Source: Omphiscola glabra (lineage: Eukaryota; Mollusca; Gastropoda; Lymnaeidae). From it: DNA of 64,000 nt. Under the pieces are notes generated by a model. It was not told the origin of the DNA. It made no database searches and worked only from the letters and a program-made list of their open reading frames with translations. The position numbers and the translations under genes are program-made. Positions 42,605-54,283 of the stretch are shown here, piece by piece; the stretch's first letter is position 1, and each line of letters starts with the position of its first letter. The stretch spans positions 4,732,488 through 4,796,487 of the forward strand of contig OZ024806.1 in NCBI GenBank assembly GCA_964017045.1, given 5' to 3'.

Positions 42605-43430
42605 ATAGGTTGTTGGTTGGCGTGTCAGTAGGAAGGAAGTGGTGGGACATACGGTGTGTGAGTGTAGGTTGTTGTGTGGGCGTGTCAGTAGGAAGTAAGT
42701 GGTGGAAGTGGGCGTGTCAGTAGGAAGGAAGTGGTGGAACATACGGTGTGTGAGTGTAGGTTGTTGTATGGGCGTGTCAGTAGGAAGTAAGTGGTGGAAA
42801 TGGGCGTGTCAGTAGGAAGGAAGTGGTGGAACATACGGTGTGTGAGTGTAGGTTGTTGTGTGGGCGTGTCAGTAGGAAGGAGGTGGTGGAAGCAGGCGTG
42901 TCAGTAGGAAGGAAGGGGTGGAACATACGGTGTATGAGTGTAGGTTGTTGTGTGGGCGTGTCTGTAGGAAGGAAGTGGTGGAAGTGGGCGTGTCAGTAGG
43001 AAGGAAGTGGTGGAACATACGGTGTGTGAGTATAGGTTGTTGTGTGGGCGTGTCAGTAGGAAGGAAGTGGTGGAAGTGGGCGTGTCTGTAGGACGGAAGT
43101 TGTGGAAGTGGGCGTGTCAGTAGGAAGGAAGTGGTGGAACATACGGTGTGTGAGTATAGGTTGTTGTGTGGGCGTGTCAGTAGGAAGGAAGTGGTGGAAG
43201 TGGGCGTGTCTGTATGAAGGAAGTGGTGGAAGTGGGCGTGTCAGTAGGAAGGAAGGGGTGGAACATACGGTGTGTGAGTGTAGGTTGTTGTGTGGGCGTG
43301 TCTGTATGAAGGAAGTGGTGGAAGTGGGCGTGTCAGTAGGAAGGAAGTGGTGGAACATACGGTGTGTGAGTGTAGGTTGTTGTGTGGGCGTGTCAGTAGG
43401 AAGGAAGTGGGCGTGTCTGTACGGTGTTTG
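42605..43430. repeat. Higher-order minisatellite of 32- and 60-base units
   Basis: Both unit types begin gggcgtgtcagtaggaagg. The short type ends gtggtggaagt. The long type adds catacggtgtgtgagtgtag and gttgttgtgt. They alternate in an approximately 92-base superunit. Open frames on both strands are artefacts. Confidence 0.93.
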
Positions 43431-43484
43431 AGTGTAGTGATGATTCCATTACACCATCCTTTCGTCAGAAAACGTCTCACATAA

Positions 43485-43690
43485 ACTATAACATTAAAGT
43501 TATTCTCCTAACTATAACAGTAAAGTAATTCTCCTAACTATAACATTAAAGTTATTCTCCTAACTATAACAGTAAAGTTATTCTCCTAACTATAACAGTA
43601 AAGTTATTCTCCTAACTATAACATTAAAGTTATTCTCCTAACTATAACATTAAAGTTATTCTCCCAACTATAACATTAAAGCTATTCCCA
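43485..43690. repeat. 26-base tandem repeat, 8 copies
   Basis: Units of gttattctcctaactataac plus attaaa or agtaaa. Confidence 0.94.
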
Positions 43691-43734
43691 TGTTGGGAAA
43701 ACTAAATTTTTAAACGCAATCTTGTGTTGGCTAA

Positions 43735-43885
43735 GGCAGTGGCGTACCAACGGGTGCGGAGGAGGTGACCGTCCCTGGCGACAATTGGGGTTTTATCTAT
43801 AGAACTAATATAATGTTTGCATCACTGTGTGTGTGTGTGTTGGTCGTGCACCTATGAGGGGTCGCCCCTGGCAACATTCAGACAA
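43735..43885. mobile_element. Left end of a GGCGTAG-type hAT element
   Basis: cagtggcgtaccaacgggtg followed by cggaggaggtgacc is a typical terminus. The partner end was not found before the telomere-like tract. A (GT) run lies at 43827-43840. Confidence 0.5.
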
Positions 43886-43894
43886 GGTTTACCA

Positions 43895-43992
43895 CAGGGT
43901 TAGGGTTAGGGTTAAGGCTTAGGGTTAGAGTTAAGGCTTAGGGTTGGGGTCAAGGCTTAGGGTTAGGGTTAGGGTGAGGGTTAGGGTGTATT
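43895..43992. repeat. Interstitial TTAGGG-like tract
   Basis: gggttagggttagggttaag and variants (aaggcttagggt). TTAGGG is the telomere motif of molluscs and many animals. The tract is short and impure, and flanked by transposon sequence rather than subtelomeric genes. Confidence 0.85.
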
Positions 43993-44029
43993 GTAAGACT
44001 TCCGGACACTAGGTCTTTCAATCTGGTCT

Positions 44030-44322
44030 CTATTCCTTTACAATTAAAAAATCCACTTTATTACATCCATTCTTCACATCCGTTCAAAACTGCACTCAAA
44101 ACACACCTCTTTAAACTTTACTATCCTGACTGATTCCCCCTCTGAAAGTTAAACGATGCTGCGGAGTGCCGTCCATGGCTTCACATGTAAATTGTTATGG
44201 AATGGTTGGTTTTTAATTTATATTTTTTAAGTTCATTTTAATTTGCATGTACAGCGTGGTGAGCCCAGCCCTAGGCTGGGGTACCACGCTATAGAAAACT
44301 ACCCATAATAATAATAATAATA
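44030..44322 (+). mobile_element. LINE 3' end with conserved hairpin, plus orientation
   Basis: KTALKTHLFKLYYPD followed by a stop (about 44088-44134) is the last stretch of a CR1/L2-type reverse transcriptase frame. The 3' untranslated part ends with a hairpin (44253-44290) and aactacccataataataat. It is 5'-truncated to the last few dozen codons. The tail differs from that of the LINE at 11382-12161, so this is a separate family. Confidence 0.8.
44253..44290 (+). other. Stem-loop in a LINE 3' end
   Basis: agcgtggt and agcccagcc pair with ggctggg and accacgct around a short loop, giving about 15-16 pairs with one small internal bulge. In related LINEs the 3' hairpin is recognised by the reverse transcriptase. 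Confidence 0.8.
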
Positions 44323-44335
44323 TAGTACGTCTCAC

Positions 44336-44478
44336 CAGTGGCGTAGGAAAAAATGGCGGTGGTTAGCTTCGTGTGGCACTTTTTTCTTTCTATAGTGAGG
44401 TGGCCAACTTCTTAGTTTAGCAATGGCGGCAAAAATTTTCATCCACCCCGGGCGGCACTAACCCTGACTACGCCCCTG
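44336..44478. mobile_element. hAT MITE, 143 bases, with near-perfect 8-base duplication
   Basis: The ends are cagtggcgtaggaa and cctgactacgcccctg. Flanks cgtctcac (44328-44335) and cgtcgcac (44479-44486) match at seven of eight positions. Interior ggcacttttttctttc and ccgggcggcac match related copies at 13680 and 9300. It inserted just after the LINE tail. Confidence 0.85.
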
Positions 44479-44594
44479 CGTCGCACGAAGCAGAAATGTG
44501 TTAATTACAGACATTTGTCTGAGTACAGACATTGACTTCCCTATTGGGCATTTTCCTTGGTTTGTTTAATACCATGGGACTCCAAGTGTAATGG

Positions 44595-44825
44595 GGGGCG
44601 TGTCGCTGTGTGACTCTGTCTGACTCTGTCTGACTCAAATGTTCGTGGCGTCATAGGTGGCGTGTCGCTGTGTGACTCTGTCTGACTCAAATGCCCGTGA
44701 CGTCATAGGTGGCGTGTCGCTGTGTGACTCTGTCTGACTCAAATGTTCGTGGCGTCATAGGTGGCGTGTCGCTGTGTGACTCTGTCTGACTCAAATGTTC
44801 ATGACCTCATATGTTGTGTGACTCT
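44595..44825. repeat. About 51-base tandem repeat, 4 copies
   Basis: Units of ggcgtgtcgctgtgtgactc followed by tgtctgactcaaatg and cgtggcgtcataggt. Confidence 0.92.
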
Positions 44826-44899
44826 TAGTGACTCTCTGTGCCTCTGCCTTCCTCAAATAACGGATTCCTGAATCTGAACAAGGGATTTCCGGGTTAGGG

Positions 44900-45228
44900 A
44901 AAGGCCATATGTGGGGTGGGGGATGGGGGTGTGTGGTGGGGGTGTGTGGGTGTATGGAGTGTGCAGGATGTGTGGTGGGGATGTGGGTGTGGATCCGTGG
45001 TGTGTAGTGGAGGTATGGGTGTGTGGAGGTGGGGTGCGGGTTGTGGTGGGTTATGTAATAAATGTATCTTAATCTTTTTATAGAACAACTTTCCAAAATA
45101 ATTCAAGTCATGAATGTCTGTGTCTGTGTGTCTATATATGTGTGTGTTTGTCTGTGTGTGCGTCTGTGTGTGTTTGTGTGTGTCAGTCTGTCTGAGGGCG
45201 CACGCGCGCGCGTGTGTGTGTGTGTGTA
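44900..45228. repeat. GT-rich low-complexity region
   Basis: ggggtgtgtgg-type sequence (44910-45048), ordinary sequence, then tgtgtgtctgtgtgtg-type sequence (45112-45228) with a (CG)n core (45201-45212). Confidence 0.85.
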
Positions 45229-45404
45229 ATTGTACATTTTAAGCACTTGGACTTTTTCCTTTTTAAAATGAACTTTAGATTGGTCCATATTTGAAATAAT
45301 TCCGTAACACTTTTGTTCACTGAAAGATCTTGACGATAGTTCCTTGATTCTGTTGGTGTCCCGGACTTCACAAATGTTCTTTTTAACTTCTCTGATATTA
45401 CAAC
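45229..45404 (-). other. Short non-repetitive block with an open minus frame
   Basis: The minus frame reads VVISEKLKRTFVKSGTPTES, then RNYRQDLSVNKSVTELFQIW and onward to about 45230 before entering the GT tract. About 60 codons of non-repeat composition. No splice sites or homolog recognised. Confidence 0.2.
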
Positions 45405-45778
45405 CACGGAGGTGGCGTAGACTTGTTCTAATCTGGCAACTAAGAGGTGGCGTAGACTTGCTCTAATCTGGCAACTAAGAGGTGGCGTAGACTTGTTCTA
45501 ATCTGTCAACTAAGAGGTGGCGTAGACTTGTTCTAATCTGTCAACTAAGAGGTGGCGTAGACTTGCTCTAATCTGTCAACTAAGAGGTGGCGTAGACTTG
45601 CTCTAATCTGTCAACTAAGAGGTGGCGTAGACTTGTTCTAATCTGTCAACTTAGAGGTGGCGTAGACTTGTTCTAATCTGCCAACTAAGAGGTGGCGTAG
45701 ACTTGTTCTAATCTGTCAACTAAGAGGTGGCGTAGACTTGCTCTAATCTGTCAACTAAGAGGTGGCGTAGACTTGCTC
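45405..45778. repeat. 35-base minisatellite, about 11 copies
   Basis: Units of gaggtggcgtagacttgttc followed by taatctgtcaactaa. Differences are mostly ctt/ctc and gtc/ggc changes. Confidence 0.95.
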
Positions 45779-45930
45779 AAAGATCTCAGGAGAAAAATAA
45801 TGGTGAAGTTGGGGCTGTGGGGGGGGGGGGGCGTCTATGTGTTTCAGAAGTAGGATAATGCCGCCTACGAAGTGGAGTGGTCAGTGTTAGTGGCGCCCGG
45901 GGCGGGTCAAGATTTTTGTTCCAGCTTTCT

Positions 45931-45967
<37 letters not shown>

Positions 45968-46604
45968 CGGCGGAGTACAATAATGCCGCCCCTTAATATA
46001 AGAAAATAAAATGCCAAATGAGGCGGACAGCCCCCTCTTGACATCCCCCCCCCAATCCACTTTTTAACTGACTGTCCCATCTACACTTTTCGAAAGTGTT
46101 GCTTTTTTCTATCACAGTTTCTATTAAGTAGATATGTAACGTTCAAAAGCACAAGACAAGATGTTTCCGATTTTTATATTTTTTTTAATAATACAATAAT
46201 TTAAACAAATGTTGTTTGATTGTTATGAAAAGTGTCACTGATCAACATTTCTATCGGAGAATTGTGGATTTATTTGTGCACAACTTTAGTTTGGTAAGGT
46301 CAAAATCATCCACACCATAGAGCAACTCAGACTATGACGACATGCACACACACACAAACAAACTAAAACACACACACATATACTGAATGGCATGTATTTA
46401 TGACCGTGTCATCTTTAGTGTGTCAATCGTATGGCGCAGAGATCGATAAGACAAACAAATCCATTTCTTGAAACGCCAACCGGAAGTTCTTGACAATTGA
46501 CATTTATAAGACGGTGTGGGTGTTGGGGGGGTGGGGGGGGGAGTGGATGTCTCATAGATAAGGTTTTTACTGGAGTTTATTTTTCTTTGCATCGTCGATT
46601 GCAC
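45779..46604. other. Unassigned sequence with MITE fragments and an A tract
   Basis: ggataatgccgcctacg (about 45851) and gtggcgcccggggcggg (about 45889) belong to the GGCGTAG element family. A run of 33 A lies near 45930-45963. There are G runs (45820, 46525). No gene seen. Confidence 0.45.
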
Positions 46605-46790
46605 TTATGACTGAATCCACTCAATAACAAATTGCACTTATCACTGAGTCCAACTCAGTACAACATTGCACTTATGACTGAGTCCAACTCAGTACAACAT
46701 TGCACTTATGACTGAGTCCAACTCAGTACAACATTGCACTTATGACTGAGTCCAACTCAGTACAACATTGCACTTATGAATGAGTCCCAC
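46605..46790. repeat. 34-base tandem repeat, about 5 copies
   Basis: Units of cttatgactgagtccaactc followed by agtacaacattgca. It decays right into gagtcccact repeats and acaccccatac repeats (46790-46890). Confidence 0.92.
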
Positions 46791-46974
46791 TGAGTCCCAC
46801 TGAATCCCACAGAGGAGTCCCACTTAATCCCACTCCATACAAAACTCCATACAACACCCCATACAACACCCCATACAACACCCCATACAACACTGTACAC
46901 ACCTAGAAGTACGTTGACTATTTCAAATCTCTGATCAATGCTGTTAGTTTCATTTTTTTTAACACAGACCCCCA

Positions 46975-47115
46975 CCCCATCCAACCATACCCACCCCATC
47001 CAACCATACCCACACCATCCAACCATACCCACCCCATCCAACCATATCCACCCCATCCAACCATACCCACCCCATCCAACCATACCCACGCCCATCCAAC
47101 CATACCCACCCACAC
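46975..47115. repeat. 19-20-base repeat, about 7 copies
   Basis: Units of ccatccaaccatacccaccc. Confidence 0.9.
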
Positions 47116-47149
47116 CCACATTGTCCCCCTCCCCCTAACCCACCAGGTC

Positions 47150-48655
47150 CCCCTCACCCACCATGCCCCACTCACCCACCATGCCCCACTCACCCACCAT
47201 GTCCCACTCACCCACCATGCCCCACTCACCCACCATGCCCCATTCACACTCCATGCCCCCCTCACCCACCATGCCCCCCTCACCCACCATGCCCCCTCAC
47301 CCACCGTGCCCCACTCACCCACCATGCCCCACTCACCCACCATGCCCCACTCACCCACCATGCCCCATTCACACTCCATGCCCCTCTCACCCACCATGCC
47401 CCACTCACCCACCATGCCCCACTCACCCACCATGCCCCACTCACCCACCATGCCCCACTCACACACCATGCCCCAATCACCCGCCATGCCCCACTCACCC
47501 ACCATGCCCCATTCACACTCCATGCCCCACTCACCACCATGCCCCACTCACCCACCATGCCCCACTCATCCACCATGCCCCACTCACCCACCATGCCCCA
47601 TTCACACTCCATGCCCCACTCACCCACCATGCCCCACTCACCCACCATGCCCCAGTTACCCACCATGTCCCACTCACCCCCATGCCCCACTTACACTACA
47701 TGCCCCCTCACCCACCATGCCCTACTCACCCATCATGTCCCAGTTACCCATCATGCCCCACTTACCCACCATGGCCCTGTAACCCACCATGCCCCACTCA
47801 CCCACCATGTCCCACTCACCCAACATGTCCCACTCACCCACCAAGGCCCATTCACCCACCATGCCCCACTCACCCACCATGCCCCACTCACCCAACATGT
47901 CCCACTCACCCACCAAGGCCCATTCACCCACCATGCCCCACTCACCCACCATGCCCCACTCACCCATCATGTCCCACTCACCCATCATGTCCTAGTTACC
48001 CATCATGTCCCAATTACCCACCATGGCCCACTAACCCACCATGGCCCACTCACCCACCATGCCCCACTAACCCACCATGCCCCACTCACCCACCATGTCC
48101 CACTCACCCATCATGTCCTAGTTACCCATCATGTCCCACTTACCCACCATGTCCCACTCACCCATCATGTCCTAGTTACCCACCATGGCCCACTAACCCA
48201 CCATGGCCCACTCACCCACCATGTCCCAGTTACCCATCATGTCCCACTTACCCACCATGGCCCACTAACCCACCATGCCCCGGTTACCCACCATGTCCCA
48301 CTCACCCCCCATGCCCCACTTACACTACATGCCCCCTCACCCACCATGCCCTACTCACCCATCATGTCCCAGTTACCCATCATGCCCCACTTACCCACCA
48401 TGGCCCTCTAACCCACCATGCCCCACTCACCCACCATGTCCCAGTTACCCATCATGTCCCACTTACCCACCATGGCCCACTAACCCATCATGGCCCACTA
48501 ACCCACCATGGCCCACTCACCCATCATGTCCTAGTTACCCATCGTGTCCCACTTACCCACCATGGCCCACTAACCCACCATGTCCCACTCACCCATCATG
48601 TCCTAGTTACCCACCATGGCCCACTAACCCACCATGGCCCACTCACCTACCGTGT
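47150..48655. repeat. 18-base minisatellite, about 83 copies
   Basis: Units of catgccccactcacccac with cagttac, cattcac, ggccca and gtccca variants arranged in repeated strings. A block around tcacccccatgcccc and ttacactacatgccc occurs twice (about 47668 and 48300), marking a roughly 630-base internal duplication. The 18-base unit opens plus frames up to 502 codons (THPPCP repeats) and minus frames; artefacts. Confidence 0.95.
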
Positions 48656-48774
48656 TGTGCATCATGCGTAATAGGCGTCGGACAGAGTTTTTTTTTCTCG
48701 TTGTCCGGGGGGGGGGGGGGGCGTGATCTATCACACATTGTCATCTTTTAAACGATTGTTGAATCAAGTAAAAG

Positions 48775-49096
48775 ACTGACCACTCTAATGGACCACTCTG
48801 ACGGACCCCTCTGACGGACCACTCTGACTGACCACTCTGACGGATCACTCAGACGGACCACTCTGACGGATCACTCTAACGGACCACTCTAACGGACCAC
48901 TCAAACGAACCACTCTGACGAACCACTCAAACGAACCACTCTGACGAACCACTCTGACGAACCACTCTGACGAACCACTCAGACCAACCACTCTGACGAA
49001 CCATTCTGACGAACCACTCTGACGAACCACTCTGACGAACCACTCTGACGAACCACTCTGACGAACCACTCTGACGAACCACTCTGACGGACCACG
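48775..49096. repeat. 13-base minisatellite, about 24 copies
   Basis: Units of ctctgacgaacca, with gacggacca types mainly at both edges and gacgaacca in the core. Confidence 0.93.
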
Positions 49097-49164
49097 ATAC
49101 ATATTATGGAGCTATGGTTCCAAACTCCGGATTATTTTAGTGCGATTACGCTTGAAATGTTCTA

Positions 49165-49645
49165 TGTTGTGTGTGAGTGTGTGTGCCTGATGACAGATCA
49201 CATTATGTGTGGGTGTGGGCCTGATGACAGATCACATTATGTCTGTGTGTGTGCCTGATGACAGATCACATTATGTGTGTGTGTGCCTGATGACAGATCA
49301 AATTATGTGTGTGTGTGTGTGCCTGATGACAGATCAAATTATGTGTGTGTGTGTGTGCCTGATGACAGATCACATTATGTGTGTGTGTGTGGGCCTAATG
49401 ACATATCACATTATATGTGTGTGTGCCTTATGATAGATCACATTATGTTTGTGTGTGTGCCTGATGACAGATCACATTATGTGTGTTTGTGTGCCTGATG
49501 ACAGATCACATTATGTGTGTGTGTGCCTTATAACAGATCACATTGTGTGTGTGTGTGTGCCTTATAACAGATCACATTATGTGTGTGTGTTTGTGTGTTC
49601 CTGATGAGAGATCGCATTATGTGTGTGTGTTAGCCTGATGACAGA
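49165..49645. repeat. 36-41-base repeat with embedded (GT) runs, about 12 copies
   Basis: Units of gcctgatgacagatcacatt plus atgtgtgtgtgtgt. Length variation is in the GT part. Confidence 0.93.
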
Positions 49646-49774
49646 TCACTTATCCATATAATTAACGTGTAAAGTAAAAGATGTACGTGGTACATTGTAC
49701 GTAGTTCCGACACAGAATGCTGAACAAGAAAACACCAGTACACCAGCTTAAGACTTTGATATAAGACTACTACC

Positions 49775-50180
49775 AACAGACACCAGGACCAGCTTTGACT
49801 ACTACCAACAGACACCAGGACCAGCTTTGACTACTACCAACAGACACCAGGACCAGCTATGACCACTACCAACAGACATCAGGACCAGCTTTGACTACTA
49901 CCAACAGACACCAGGACCAGCTTTGACTACTACCAACAGACACCAGGACCAGCTTTGACTACTACCAACAGACACCAGGACCCGCTTTGACTACTACCAA
50001 CAGACACCAGGACCAGCTATGACCACTACCAACAGACATCAGGACCAGCTTTGACTACTACCAACAGACACCAGGACCAGCTATGACCACTGCCAACAGA
50101 CATCAGGACCAGCTTTGACTACTACCAACAGACATCAGGACCAGCTTTGTCTACTACCAACAGACACCAGGACCAGCTAT
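49775..50180. repeat. 32-base minisatellite, about 13 copies
   Basis: Units of actaccaacagacaccagg plus accagctttgact; a variant with acatcagg and gctatgac recurs. Confidence 0.94.
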
Positions 50181-50181
50181 G

Positions 50182-50362
50182 ACTGGGTTGAGATTTGCAG
50201 TCATGTAGGGTTCTTTCTGGGTTGAGATTTGCAGTCATGTAGGGTTCTTTCTGGGTTGAGAATTGCAGTCATGTAGGGTTCTTTCTGGGTTGAGATTTGC
50301 AGTCATGTAGGGTTCTTTCTGGGTTGAGATTTGCAGTCATGTAGGGTTCTTTCTGGGTTAAG
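50182..50362. repeat. 34-base tandem repeat, 5 copies
   Basis: Units of gggttgagatttgcagtcat plus gtagggttctttct. Confidence 0.95.
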
Positions 50363-50442
50363 ATTAAATGAGACTAACATTTTGACGTCGCAAGTTTTGA
50401 TTGGAAAATTTTTTATATTAATTGTTTGTTATTATTATTGAA

Positions 50443-50690
50443 CGTCCCTATTTATAGCGTTATATCCCATCTCTCCGACCTTAAACTGAATTTATAGCTT
50501 TATATCCCATCTCTCCGACCTTTAACTGAATATATAGCTTTATATCCCATCTCTTCGACCTTAAACTGAATTTATAGCTTTATCTCCCATCTCTTCGACC
50601 TTAAACTGAATTTATAGCTTTATATCCCATCTCATCAACCTTAAACTGAATTTATAGCTTTATATCCCATCTCTTCGACCTTAAAATAAT
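50443..50690. repeat. 40-base tandem repeat, 6 copies
   Basis: Units of gaatttatagctttatatcc followed by catctctccgaccttaaact. Confidence 0.94.
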
Positions 50691-51127
50691 TTTTTTTTAA
50701 GCGGATGAGCCATCTGCTCGGGGTGGGGGGAGGTAGTTAACACCCCATAATCCGCCCCTGTGCCAGCAGAAGTACACACACGTCATAGTTCCCACAAGTT
50801 TACAAACCCCGTCTGCTCTTGTTGATTTCATTAGCCTCTTTCAGGGCGGGAGACAATCTTCTTCTCCCCCCCCCCCCTTCCCAGTCTTCAGTCCGTTGCG
50901 AACTACGTGTTGTCTGACCCTTGTTCCCGCTGTCTCACAAAGAGGGCGCTTCAATCGGCGCCTTCAGTAGACCCGCCCCGAGCATGGGGTGCAATGTTCA
51001 TTGATGAATGATCACCTCGGTGTATCCCACGAATTGGGACTCGGGCGCCCCGTGTCAGTTTTGCACCACCCTACCCTTTCTAAGCGCCATCATAATAACA
51101 CGTCTGTTTACACCAATGAGGTCGAGA
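50691..51127. other. GC-richer non-repetitive stretch, function unknown
   Basis: Includes ctccccccccccccttccc and a segment (50890-51060) with gagggcgcttcaatcggcg, agacccgccccgagc and actcgggcgccccg. It could be a regulatory CpG-rich patch or exon, but no frame or splice pair stands out. Confidence 0.3.
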
Positions 51128-51312
51128 TGAATCAGCATACATTGATAAAGCTACTTTTCTAATCAGCATACATTGATAAAGCTACTTTTAAATCAGTATA
51201 CATTCATAAATATACTTTTCTAATCAGCATACATTCATAAAGATACTTTTCTAATCAGCATACATTCATAAATATACTTTTTAAAACAGTATACATTCAT
51301 AATGATGCTTGT
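51128..51312. repeat. 31-base tandem repeat, 6 copies
   Basis: Units of aatcagcatacattcataa plus agatacttttct. Confidence 0.92.
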
Positions 51313-51521
51313 TAAATGCGGATAAAAGTAGTAAGAGTGACGTCATTAATTACATTTTGCACAGGCCTTTTAAAACTCTCTAGTGTCCTCAAAGAAAAAA
51401 AAGCGGGGGAGGGGGGGGGTGGGGCGTAATTGTGTGTGTGTGTGCATGTCAGTGCTATAAATAGACCTTTGGTCTGGAAATTGTTCTATTTTCTGAAATC
51501 AATTAATATGAATCTTGTATT

Positions 51522-52332
51522 CAGCTAAGTGATGGAAGGGATTCTTTATCTTGTATTCAGCTAAGTCATGGAAGGGATTCTTTATCTTGTATTCAGCTAA
51601 GTCATGGAAGGGATTCTTTATCTTGTATTCAGCTAAGTCATGGAAGGGATTCTTTATCTTGTATTCAGCTAAGTCATGGAAGGGATTCTTTATCTTGTAT
51701 TCAGCTAAGTCATGGAAGGGATTCTTTATCTTGTATTCAGCTAAGTCATGGAAGGGATTCTTTATCTTGTATTCAGCTAAGTCATGGAAGGGATTCTTTA
51801 TCTTGTATTCAGCTAAGTCATGGAAGGGATTCTTTATCTTGTATTCAGCTAAGTCATGGAAGGGATTCTTTATCTTGTATTCAGCTAAGTCATGGAAGGG
51901 ATTCTTTATCTTGTATTCAGCTAAGTCATGGAAGGGATTCTTTATCTTGTATTCAGCTAAGTCATGGAAGGGATTCTTTATCTTGTATTCAGCTAAGTCA
52001 TGGAAGGGATTCTTTATCTTGTATTCAGCTAAGTCATGGAAGGGATTCTTTATCTTGTATTCAGCTAAGTCATGGAAGGGATTCTTTATCTTGTATCGAT
52101 GTCAGCTAAGTCATGGAAGGGATTCTTTATCTTGTATCGATGTCAGCTAAGTCATGGAAGGGATTCTTTATCTTGTATCGATGTCAGCTAAGTCATGGAA
52201 GGGATTCTTTATCTTGTATCGATGTCAGCTAAGTCATGGAAGGGATTCTTTATCTTGTATCGATGTCAGCTAAGTCATGGAAGGGATTCTTTATCTTGTA
52301 TCGATGTCAGCTAAGTCATGGAAGGGATTCTT
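51522..52332. repeat. 36-base then 41-base minisatellite, almost without divergence
   Basis: About 15 copies of ctaagtcatggaagggattc plus tttatcttgtattcag appear identical, apart from the first (gtgatgg). They are followed by about six copies in which attcag is replaced by atcgatgtcag. The 36-base unit leaves one plus frame open as LYSAKSWKGFFI repeats (51551-52150); artefact. Confidence 0.96.
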
Positions 52333-52494
52333 TAATTGTTTTCAAATAAGTATTTGAATAATACAAAATAAATTAATCCTAAAATAGTTTGTAAAGCTAA
52401 CAGAAACAACATTTTAAAGGCACCAGAAATTTTGATTTACTTGAAAAGCTATTCTAAAAGAATAATTGATCCCACTATTTCGTTATGTTACAAA

Positions 52495-53450
52495 GTTGAT
52501 TAGTCTAAAGGCTGATTTACCCCAAAAGCTGGTTAGTCTAAAGGCTGATGTACCCCAAAAGCTGGTTAGTCTAAAGGCTGATTTACCCAAAAGCTAGTTA
52601 GTCTATAGGCTGATTTACCCAAAAAATGGTTAGTCTAATGGCTGATTTACCCAAAAAGTTGGTTAGTCTAATGGATGTTTTACCCCAAAAGTTGCTTAGT
52701 CTAAAGGCTGATTTACCCAAAAGTTGGTTAGTCTATAGGCTGATTTACCCAAACGTTGGTTAGTCTATAGGCTGATTTACCCAAAGTTGGTTAGTCTATA
52801 GGCTGATTTACCCAAAAGCTGGTTAGTCTAAAGGCTGATTTACCCAAAAAGTTGGTTAGTCTAAAGGCTGATTTACCCCAAAAGTTGATTAGTCTAAAGG
52901 CTGATTTACCCAAAAATTTGGTTAGTCTAAAGGCTAATTTACCCCAAAAGTTGATTAGTCTAAAGGCTGATTTACCCAAAAAGTTGATTAGTCTAATGGC
53001 TGATTTACCCCAAAAGTTGGTTAGTCTAATGGCTGATTTACCCAAAAAGTTTGTTAGTCTAAAGGCTGATTTACCCACAAGTTGATGAGTCTAAAGGCTG
53101 ATTTACCCAAAACGTTGGTTAGTCTAATGGCTGATTTACCCCAAAAGTTGGTTAGTCTAATGGCTGATTTACCCAAAAAGTTGGTTAGTCTAATGGCTGA
53201 TTTACCCCAAAAGTTGGTTAGTCTAATGGCTGATTTACCCCAAAATTTTGTTAGTCTAAAGGCTGATTTACCCACAAGTTATTGAGTCTAAAGGCTGATT
53301 TACCCAAAAAGTTGGTTAGTCTAAAGGCTGATATACCCCAAAAGTTGATTAGTTTAAGGTTGATTAACCCCAAAATTTGATTAGTATAAAGGCTGATTTA
53401 CCCCAAAAGGTGATTAGCCTAAAGTCTGGCTTACACAAAAAGGTTATACA
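52495..53450. repeat. About 31-base minisatellite, about 30 copies
   Basis: Units of ggttagtctaaaggctgatt plus tacccaaaagt. Two variants (ctaaagg, ctaatgg) cluster and a block ending in cacaagttgatgag or cacaagttattgag recurs about 200 bases apart (53071 and 53273). Confidence 0.94.
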
Positions 53451-54283
53451 CCTAAAAATTGACTGAGCCTATAGCTGACTAATCTAAAATGTAACCTCTA
53501 TGACTATAATGTGAATAACACTAGGACAGACGTCATGAGTAGAGCCTGGCCCCGTTAGGGCCAATCTGTCCCCGTTAGGGCCAATCTGTCCCGCGCAATC
53601 GTCCAATTGTTTGGCTTCTTGCTGCCATTAATGTCTAGTCAGTGTTTTTAAGGATCGTAGCTGTGGAGTCGTTTCTAATCACGTGAGTTTAACTGAATCG
53701 GCTGTAACCGTGTCTGATGTAACTATGGATTCTGTAACTGTTTCTGGTGTAACTGTCCCTCCTGTAACTGTGTCTCCTGTTTATGATGTAATAAACAGAG
53801 AAACTGGAAAATATGTTAAGGGTTTGTTCCTGTCACAAACTGTCTAAACGTAGGCACTGTCTTAGAGTCCATAATTAGAACTACCTAAACGTAGCCACGT
53901 GTTATAGTACTACGTAATTCCCTGTGACAGCACCACAGTTACAACAAGTTACTAGTTTCGTCCCTCCATTCATAGCAGCCACGGTGCTAAGTGCTTCAGA
54001 ACATAACAACTAAGGAATGTGTTGAAGTATTGATGGGAAGTGCCCGATAGTAGCCAAGCACATTTACCAACACTGCACTCAGTGCCACATATAACAAATG
54101 TGCATGTCATCAAATGGCATTATCACGTGACTGAATAAAAGATGTTCCCTGAAATGACATGAACACGCTAAGGTGTAACATAAACGTGTACTGTGTTCAT
54201 CCATTGAATGTGTTCATGTTGTTTGGTTCCACGACGGATCTGCTTTGCGCATGCGCCTTGATCCCACACACGACCAACTGCAG
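53451..54283. other. Mostly unassigned sequence before a candidate exon
   Basis: Contains two copies of ccccgttagggccaatctgt (53550-53590) and a loose gtaactgt repeat (53703-53775). From about 54180 the sequence becomes exon-like. Confidence 0.35.

Noticed and set aside
45201..45228. Z-DNA-forming (CG)(TG) tract as a regulatory element
   Set aside because: Short alternating purine-pyrimidine runs are common in low-complexity DNA, and there is no gene start nearby.
47163..48671. A 502-codon plus frame rich in THPPCP
   Set aside because: It is the 18-base array read in a stop-free frame. Other frames and the opposite strand are open as well, and there is no non-repeat domain.
51551..52150. 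A 199-codon plus frame of LYSAKSWKGFFI repeats
   Set aside because: Nearly identical 36-base array; the frame breaks exactly where the unit length changes to 41.
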